Source: Bradysia coprophila (Eukaryota > Arthropoda > Insecta > Diptera > Sciaridae). Taken from it: 64,000 nucleotides of DNA. A model generated the notes under the pieces. It was not told the origin of the DNA. It ran no database searches and saw nothing but the letters and a program-made list of their open reading frames with translations. Where the stretch lies: the NCBI RefSeq assembly GCF_014529535.1, contig NW_023503409.1, forward strand, positions 116,276 through 180,275, written 5' to 3'. This document shows, piece after piece, positions 54,930 to 64,000 of the stretch. A program made the translations under genes and the position numbers. Numbering within the stretch: the first letter of the stretch is position 1; each line of letters opens with the position of its first letter.

Positions 54930-57900
54930 TGGAAAGTATTTCGGAAAAAAATTATTTTTCGACTTTAGCATCATATAATTTATAAAATTGTAAAATTCCT
55001 AATTGTTTCTGTGTCTTCACCATTCTTGTGCCACCGGTAGCATAGGGCAAGACGTTTCATGTTTTTTTTGCTCTAATGAATTCTCCTAGCTTTGATATAT
55101 CAGATCGAACAAAAAAAATTAAAAAGGTTCGATTGGTCACTTAGTAGTGCCTCCAAAGTTCACCAGGGTCGAATTTTTTTAGATTGTTTTTGAGTTTATT
55201 GCAAACTTACTTGCAAACTCAGTGATAGCTTTTTTTTGATTTTCTTTGATCTGGTTCATTAAAGCTAGAAGAATATATTGGAAACGAAAAACCACATTAA
55301 ACGTTCGTCGCCTGTGTTACCGGGGGCATATTTTCAGAATATGCAATACAAGCCTGACTAAAAAAAATTCTCCTGATTTTCAATTCTTTTATAATAAGCG
55401 AACTTTTGTAACCGGTTTCGTCTACGACTAAAAAATTTGTGGAAAATCGGTGTACCCCGAACATGTAAGTATATTTACTTCTATCCAGTCTGCATTTACT
55501 GGGCAGTTTGAACAAAGCGTCATTCGCTATTGAAAACTCTATTGGAACCATCGGACAAAAACAATCATCAATGAACATGAAACTAGTTCAAAATTTCGTT
55601 TTTTTTCAACATTATAAGTTCCACAATTCATTGACTGTTTCAACGCATATCGACCCACAATGGGTCGATTTTGGAAGTTCGTATTGAATTTTTTGTTTAA
55701 AAAAGGGTTTCTTATATGAAAAATATTGGGATTGTAAGCAAAGAGATGAGACTCTTTTTTTGTCGCTTAACTGTTCTAAAGATATGCGTGAACGAAAATA
55801 TACGAAAAAAAAAGTTTTTAGCCACACAGTCTATTTGTTCAATCCATTCTCGACACACACTTGCAATTTTTAAAAAATGACTTTTTTCGCTTCATTTCTT
55901 ACAAACTACAATCGATTAACATTCATAAAATGTTGAACGATTTAGCAAAATCAATAGAAGATCAGTGCTCTCTTACCATTACCGTTTATTATAATTTTCA
56001 TTAAATTTTCTATTTTATTTTTATTGAATATTTTAATGTCCTTAAATTGGTATAATGTTTGTGTACGTGCACCACCCACTTATCGATTATTGTAATTTTA
56101 TAGTATAATAATAAGTAGTCAACGAATTTGGAGGACGTTTTGTTGTTAAGTTTTACTTTAATTTTTTGTTAAGTTTTAGATAAATGGATATTTTTATTTA
56201 AAAATATTTCTAATGATATTTAATGACTTTAACAGAGAAATGATTGCTGTCATCAATTTAATAATATTTTTTCTTTGGCACAAAAGTTTTTATTTAATTG
56301 TTTCTGAGAACTAACATTTATCGAAGAATTTTAAACATTTTTTTTCATTGAGTTTTTCTTTCTTCTTCTTTATAGTACACGATTGACTAATTGACACCAA
56401 TTTTTAATTTTTCTATATTTTCTATTTATAATATCTTCATTGATTGAATATAGTGATATTCTAATATACAATTAAATCTTCAATTCATTTGTGGCAATGC
56501 ACATGGTTTTTATTTCATGGATTTATGTACAAAAAGAATAATTTTTCATTTTAATTCCTATTAATCTGAACGCTAACGATAATAATTCATAGGTTCTATA
56601 ACTGTATTAATTTACGTTTTAATATCGGAGGGTTGATGTTAATACCTGTAGTGGTAAATAGACATAAATACACGTTTTTTTTTCTATTGAAAGTACAAAG
56701 TTTTCTTCCTTTTTTGAACAATTTTGCTTTTCGCATTACGACTAAGACTGATAAATGAGTTAAGTTCTTTTTTTCAATTTTTTAGAAAGTGCGGTAAATG
56801 AAACGATTTTATAGAAAATCATCAAAATAATGTGCTCGAATCCTTTGTCTTTATTTTGTGTTTTAAATTTTATGCGTACTGTAGGCAGTTCAATAGAGAG
56901 ATTGCGATTATCACTAATGGTATTATTAATGGACAAAAAACTGCGAAATTATTAATAACTTCTCCATACAAAGTGCTTACATGCAAAGTGGAGAGTCTAA
57001 ATCAAAACTTTTACGTCGACGATACGAGAAGATCGCAATGTCCCTATTATCGCTATATTTTGTGGGTAGAAATGTGATCCAGAATTTGCTTTAAACAGCC
57101 ATAAAAGCCGTATACTCCTACTCTTTAAAACATTACATAATTCCATAAAGAGAGGATTTTAGGCTAAATTAATTTACCAAACTTTATCTTCACTTTGACG
57201 GATGACTTTCGTGAGAAACCCGTACCGTTCGATTTTGTCTTATTTACGAGTTACATCTGCGTAAAAAGTACCGCTTAAAGCTTTAAAGCCTTTACTGAAC
57301 TTAAAACCGAATAGCGATTTTTTTGAATACATTTTTTTATTTTTCTAGTCTAACTCAATAGGTAACCGGAATAGATAATGGATTTAATGAACAGAATTCT
57401 CATTTTGCATCGTCATTATGTTCTCTGTGACTATGGACGGATTCAATGAAAAAATCATAAACTTCATGATGTATTTGCAATTGAAATCAACTTTGATTTA
57501 AAGAGAAACTAATAACAGGATATTCATAAGATAAGATATAATTCTGAGAACTTATTTGTACATTATAATGCATTTTAGGTAAAGTTATTGTCCATTCATT
57601 AATAAAAAAAAAATTGATTTTACTGCTTTTGTCAAGTGAAAATTGTTCAAAAAGTATTTATTTCAAATATATTTAAATATTTTGTGGTTATTGGTTATTT
57701 AGCGATACAGAGGAAACTGCGGCAATTCAGTAAAAATTTAATTTTTAGTCGAATTATAGAATTCAGGGACTATAAGAAAGTAGAATTTGTTCTTCAGTTA
57801 TTGCTAATTAATTGTTTTGTGCTGAAGGTTTCAAAATACAACTTTTAGGTTTTTAGCTTTTTAATGAAAATGGTTAAAAACAGAAATAATATGGAAAAAT

Positions 57901-59671
57901 ATCTCCGGCTAGTGTTGTCTTATACTTAGAGAAATAAATGTTAAAACGAATGAAGTAAAATATTTTGTATCAAATACTAGGCAACACGTTAATTTCTTCA
58001 CTATTTCAACCCATTTTGTTGTTATCAAAGTGGTCAAGTAATTTTTGCCTGAAACAGCTCGTATATCAGAGTTATAATTATTGAGGATTCCTTTCTACGA
58101 CTAGGACGACTACTGACTCATTCCACTCTAGAAATCATAATTTGTTGTGAGAACGATTACTAAACTTTAACAGCCCGCACAGAAAACATACACTCCTAAT
58201 ATTCCGAAAAGTCCTTTCTAAAACCATTTGAATTCTAAAAATCCGGCACCAAAAATTGTATTCCGAGTTATCGCAGCTCCCATTGTGAAAATGACTTTAT
58301 GTTTCGTATTTTAATTCAGCAACCCGACACGTCCATCAGTTTTTACATTTACAATTTAACATTTAATTAATTAAAATTAAAATTTTTATTTTATTCATTT
58401 TTATATTAAATGTTTTTTTTTATTAATACTGTCTCGTAGGTAACATATTGAACCTCGTGTTTAACACAATTTGTTTTTAAATATACTATTTGAGCAACAA
58501 TGCTGCCTAATTCATTAGCTTGATTGTATTGTTATTATTCCGTCCATTTTTCTACGTTATTGAGCATCTATCCGTTATACATAATAAGCAACAATCAATA
58601 TCTTTATTCTATTTTCATAAATTAATTAATTAAATTCCTTTCTTTTACAAAAATGGATTTCTGTATAAAATCTATAAATGTAACAATAAATTCAATGTCT
58701 AGTCGTGTATGTACATGGAGAATAATGGGCACAATTAGATTGAAAAATCTGCGCACAATTTGATTTGAAATTCTTTCTACAATAGATAACTAAAAACAAA
58801 AATGAAATGTGGATAAATTCGAACATAATACGTTGATTTCTCGTTAACAATCTATCCATATCTATATCTGCCTTCCATTCAGGTCCTACAACCAAATATG
58901 AACGGAATCAAAGCACAGACTTCAGTTGGAAATATTTTTCGGTATTCATTTCTGTTCGTTTTTCCATCTTCTTCCCATGACAAATTACTAAATTTTTTTT
59001 GTTCCGAAGCTTTACGATTTTAACGACGTGAAAGCAATATCGCTCATTCGGCGTGAAATTCTTTGAAAAATAAATATCTCCCGAAGACATCATTTGCGGA
59101 ATGAGCAAATTGAAAATTAAGAAATAATCCGTTTGCAGATTATTAATATTGTAAAATGACATTTATATCGTAAACGAGAGAATTCCTCGAATTACCGTGT
59201 TACATGATAAATTACAACCATTTCAATTCATTTTGATACCATTCATTAGACACAGAGACAACCACTGTATCTAATTTATGTGAACACACGTTTTACATCT
59301 GTTCGAAAGGTCATATTAAAATACATGTGTTGCTACCAATTAAATCGATAATGCAAATCTACTAACACGAGACAGATTTTCGGAAAATGTAGTGGGTGTT
59401 AATTAATAAATACACAATGAAAACAACGAGTGAAATAACCTATATTTCGCTAACATCAACTTTTCACGGTGATGTTTATACACACACCCAATGTTTAATC
59501 TGCTAGCCACACATGAACATCGTGTCGAAGTGACTGTTTTTTTGTTGTTTTTTTATTCCTCAAAAATATTGGAAAAGAACCTTCATTGAGACACGTATGT
59601 AAGTTATTATCATCATAGAGAAGAGAAAGATATTTTCGTAAATATATGTATTTCTGTTAAATGTTCACCGC
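54930..59671. other. AT-rich region between the GNAT fragment and the mGluR tail exon
   Basis: About 4.7 kb with long A/T stretches. I found no supported exon or RNA gene. A small perfect palindrome, atcgacccacaatgggtcgat, sits near 55650. Otherwise nothing I can name. Confidence 0.6.
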
Positions 59672-62600
59672 TCATTGTAAGTTCTTCAGCTCCAAGCTCG
59701 GATCCAGTACATACACATCAATTTCGTCGTTTGTTTGCTGATCGAATCTAGGACTCGTACGCGACACTGTCGTTGTTGATTGATCGACCTGAACTTTCGT
59801 TACGGAATGTTGCATGCTGTATTTGCCACCTTTCGCATCACCCACCTTGAGTTGGAGTGAAAATAGAATTTTTAACCACAAAATCATTTTTCTATTATTT
59901 TTTGGTGTTTCGTTGAAACAAAATAAGAAATTTAATCATCGAATTGTGTCAAAGGAAGTATGGGATTTGAAACGAATTTTTAAATTGCTACTCGACCGAT
60001 TTTTGAACTAATGATATTTCTGGACACTATTTTACAATGGCAAGCGGGGAACTTGTGGAAAACTAAAGATGAAATAAAAAGTAAGAAATTTTTAACATAA
60101 ACTTGGTTTGCTCTACAATAATGTGGTTTTTGTAGAATAATTTATCTTTCAGTTATTAAAATGTAAATTTGAGATTCTTTGAGTGACCTGCCGTAAAATT
60201 TCCCATTTTTTTTTTTTTTCAATACCTGCTATAGAGTTGAGTCCTACAAGTTGAGATGTTTAATCAATGAAAACATTCGGAATAACCTGGGGTCTTTAAC
60301 ACCCATGACGAATGACACACCTTTAAATAAATTCAGAATTTCTAATTACAATGCTCTGATTACGTGACCACCTTTTCCATTCAGAATCAATTCAACATAT
60401 ATGTTGAGCCTCTAAAGTATGCGTATCAGAATTCAGAAGTATCATTTGGAGACGCTATAAAAGACGATGACTTACAAAAAAATGAAATACCGTTTATGCG
60501 ACAATGATAGACTTCCTGATCTGAAATTTACAAGTGCAAAGGGAAGGATATTACATGCTTAGTAATATACTGTTGGTTTGGTGGTGTACCTATTTTATAT
60601 AAATGAACAGCGAATCAATATCACAAAAATCAACAACTGGTTCATTGTCGACAGTTCAATTTATGGATTTCATTTTACACTTTTAACGACAAACTTTACA
60701 TCTACACCAAGATACCATTTTCCTCTCATTTATAACTCTAATTACATAAGACATTTCACTACTATAAACTGACAAGTATTTACCATTTGAATGAAAAAGA
60801 AATTACTAGTTAGTTGCCACGATGTTCGGTATATAACCATGGTTTTTAGACATCTTGAGAAGAAACTTTAGAAACTCAAGAGCTCAAGGCCTGTAGAAGA
60901 ATTAACAAAATGTGTGCATTAACTAGGAGTATACCATTGAAAGGAATGTGACGACAAATAAATGGGCTACCCGCACGAAAGCCCACAAGGGACTTAATGA
61001 TGGAAAATTGGAAGTCGATTACATTATTTTACAGTTCAGTTAGTTTAATTTTATAAATCGTATACATCGTGCAATGTCCTAAGTGTTTTACGTGTTTATG
61101 TTCGACTGTACGACATTTTATAAGGAAGAAAAAAGCTTAGCTAAATTACTGTACCATGAATGTTATGCATACAAAATGTGAAACAATTGTTTGTATAGAA
61201 CACAACGAATTGTGGAAAATAATTTATTCTGAGCTTAGCGTGACGAAAACACGACAAAAAAATGTTTCAATAAATTGGCCAAAATTTTTAAATTGATTTA
61301 AATTCAGAAATCTCGTCACCATAACTACGATTGTCTTTTTTTAGGTAAAAATGCAAACGTAAAAATAATTTGCCAAAGTTATGCTAATTCAAATAATAAA
61401 AAAATCAGAGAATTTATTTCGTAAGTAGCGTTAGTTTCGTGCGGGTATATAAATTGATTAAAACAAAAATTTACTTAAAAAAATGTTGTTTCAAAACTTA
61501 GTCGTTATACTCACCTTTTTCCCATTCGTCTGTCGTACATTCTTGCTGAAACAGTACCAAATAAACTTTCGGCACAAATAGACATCCTAGTGGCACCGAT
61601 GCACTTATCATTAAACACGTACACAGACATTTGAATCTGTTCAAGTAATCCAATAGTTACCAATTTAGCGGTGAATATATTAAGGCATTTCCAAATGAAG
61701 TACTTACTCTGTAATCATTTTTGGTACTGAAATAAATCGGCAGAAATGCCAGCCAAACGATACAGGTGCTGTACATGGTAAATGCAATATACTTTGCTTC
61801 ATTATAATTTTCTGGAATTTTCCTTGTTTTAAATGCATACAACGTGCATAGCAAGATCAATAACATGTTAAACATTAAAGATAACACCAAAGATATCTCA
61901 GACACTTTGCACGATAAAACGGCTGTCAATGGTGATGGGTATACTTCCCGCACATCTGGTTCCTCATAAATTAACCAAACAATTGTGCCAACTACGTTCA
62001 CTAATGCGATACCTGCCATTAACCATATGGTTTTATTATAGTTTTCCACCCATTTAATAAATTTTCTTAGACATTACCTAAGCAGATGGCAACCTGCGAT
62101 AAAGGTGATGTATATGTCGGTCTATGTACAGTCTTCACACCACGGTTAAATATTCTCGAGATTCGATTCGTTTTAATGAAAATAGCACTGTAGCACAGAC
62201 TCAGACACAGTCCAAGACCAACTCGAACCGCAGCACATCGTCTTACAGTGGGTTCGGATAATATCAAGAAAGTCATTCCGTAACTGGACAAAATACCTAG
62301 CAGTAATACATAACACAGTTCTCTTCCGGATGCCATGATCACCGGTGTCTTGTTAAACCTAAAAGCAAACAATTGGGTCAAAATTGACTGCACATTATAA
62401 AATGGAAAACCGAGTTGATCTCACTTAATAAAACGCATACAGTAAACACTGTACAACGATACCGATAGCGGCAATATTAATGGCACCAATGCCCATGGAC
62501 TCTTCCAATCGATAACTTGTGGCGTTAACTTGTCACATTCGGTCTTATTTTCATTTGGTGCGCCGGACATGTTATACATGTGTCGTTATCTACGTATGAA

Positions 62601-62805
62601 TCTTCCCGACATCGCAAACACGACCAGCAACATTGATCCTGAATTGTGGATATAAACGTAGAAAGTCGTAAGAGATTCATTATTTCGATTTCAAGTGTAA
62701 CCAACCTGATGATTCTTCACATGACCAGCTGGACATGGACCGCTACAGATCGATTGAGGTACTACTCCGTTATGCCATTTCAATTCAGTCATACTAAGGT
62801 TTAGT
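59672..62805 (-). pseudogene. Metabotropic glutamate receptor homologue (class C GPCR), frame-disrupted, 5' end off the right edge
   Basis: Six exon-like blocks with GT-AG borders: 62805-62706, 62638-62425, 62358-62078, 62012-61708, 61636-61515, 59845-59672. Block 1 gives VVPQSICSGPCPAGHVKNHQ, block 2 DQCCWSCLRCREDSYV-D, the cysteine-rich domain. Blocks 3-4 are open and diagnostic: TPVIMASGRELCYVLLLGIL, KTNRISRIFNRG, YAFKTRKIPENYNEAK, FTMYSTCIVWLAFLPIYFST. Block 5 has TM7 LGCLFVPKVYLVLF; block 6 is a 57-residue tail ending LDPSLELKNLQ. Phases fit except for blocks 2 (214 nt) and 5 (122 nt), which cannot join in one frame. In block 2, CITCP and PNENKTECDKL lie in different frames; in block 5, LVLF and KNVRQTNGKK do too. 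It is similar to vertebrate group II receptors and insect mGluR. It could be decayed, or the assembly could have local errors. Confidence 0.75.
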
Positions 62806-64000
62806 CTGCGAGTGAAAATAAAATAAAATTCATCCTTTTAATGGTTGTTCAATTCAAAATTATTATAATCTCAAGTACGTGCTGGAGATGTAAAATATTG
62901 AAAAGTTAAAAAATTTGTATCAGTCTGGGACAAACAGTTTTCGCGTAACTCTGCGACGTAAATCGATATTTATATAAAATCGTCAAATTAATGGTACTTG
63001 TTTTGAAGCCCGTTTCTGTCTAGGATAAAATGCACATCAGAGCAAAAAGAGAATATTTTCCAACTACCCTTTTCGGTAGTAAGGTCGAAATGATAGATTT
63101 TCTATTTGTTTATTGGTAGATGTTTTATCGGTAGATAATGATTTAATTAGTGTACCGAGTTGTTCATCTTCTGAACAACATGCCGGTCACGTACACGGAA
63201 AAATTGTAAATCAAATTAATTTGGGTCAAGTTCACTTGTTTTGCGCTTACGTAACACACCTTGTCTAACATGATAGGTATACGCTTGTTCTGTATTGGGT
63301 TGAAGACGTTTCGTTGCGATGAAAAATCTCCTCATCATATCTTATTACGCTTTGAAATGGAAATATGAACGTTATCATGTCATATATAGAATACATAAGA
63401 ATTTTCCGCAATACAGCTAGAGGCCTAGAGACGTATAGCTCCATATAATATGGTATCTCTTAAATAAAAGAAAATCCGCAATAGTAAATCATGTTTTTTT
63501 ATTCAAATTTTCGGAAATCATCCCATTTGATTCATTGTAAGCATTTAATTCTGAAGAAAGTCATTCAAGAATTTATTTTTGCCAGTGTTATAAATGTGTT
63601 TGGAAGGAAACATTAGGACATATTCAACTTTTGCCGTAGCAACAAATACGACATAAATAATGGTGCATAAAAACTGAAAATCCGGGAAAATTCGAACTCC
63701 TGCCATATTACATATTTACCTTGCTTGCTATTCATTTAATGGTACAGCACCATACATGCACATCGTTAATTTATAGAAGGATAAGCAAACGATGTGTATG
63801 CAAAGAAAAGTTAAGTCTGCAGTAAAGAGTATCGTCTATGTATTATAAAGTGCTTTCGGAGAAACGAGATTTATTGATTTCGAAAAGGGCAATGATTGCA
63901 TTTCGCTGTAAACTTTTTACAGCTGCTGAAGGATATTTTATTACATTTTTATTACAAACCAAAAGCGCCGTGAGGTTTGAAAATCATAAATATGAATAGC
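62806..64000. other. Probable intron or flank upstream of the mGluR cysteine-rich exon
   Basis: The exon at 62805 begins with one base of a split codon after the acceptor actcgcag, so a further 5' exon must exist or have existed. I found no ligand-binding-domain exon in the remaining 1.2 kb. Confidence 0.6.

Overview
This is AT-rich animal DNA, most likely from an insect and probably a lower (nematoceran) dipteran. The evidence is intron-split genes with GT-AG junctions, a leucokinin-type neuropeptide receptor that aligns closely with insect Lkr, a 165-residue ribosomal protein L12, a 210-residue RPB5, and many short inverted-repeat elements in the gaps. No prokaryotic organisation, CRISPR array or rRNA is visible. 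The species cannot be fixed from the sequence alone.

Layout. Positions 1-27112 (minus) hold the 5' 901 codons of a ZSWIM5/6-type SWIM zinc-finger gene in six exons, running off the left edge; its introns reach 15 kb and carry small hairpin elements near 18-19 kb. From 27.1 to 34.2 kb I see no gene. Two compact housekeeping genes follow on the minus strand: RPB5, a subunit shared by the three RNA polymerases (34213-35270, 4 exons), and ribosomal protein L12/uL11 (38931-39698, 4 exons). They sit in an island of mobile DNA (35.8-43.3 kb): a decayed RTE-like LINE tail broken by three separate MITE insertions, a second copy of one of those MITEs, two tiny TIR-only insertions with 8-bp target duplications, two larger foldback elements, a run of four stem-loops, and a second LINE fragment with a 14-bp target duplication.

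On the plus strand, 46724-51824 is a complete nine-exon leucokinin receptor (442 residues) whose long seventh intron contains a head-to-head cluster of four repeat copies. A small isolated GNAT-acetyltransferase-like reading frame lies at 54573-54929. On the minus strand, 62805-59672 carries the cysteine-rich, seven-transmembrane and tail exons of a metabotropic glutamate receptor homologue. Two of its six exons do not keep the reading frame, so it looks like a decayed or badly damaged copy; its ligand-binding exons would lie beyond the right edge.

The genes do not form one pathway: two receptors of neural signalling, two basal gene-expression genes and a putative ubiquitin-ligase adaptor. 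The unusual content is the repeat island, where small elements of several sequence families share CA...TG ends and 8-bp target duplications. Exon ends were read by eye from splice signals and reading-frame continuity; homology calls rest on recalled family motifs, not a database search.
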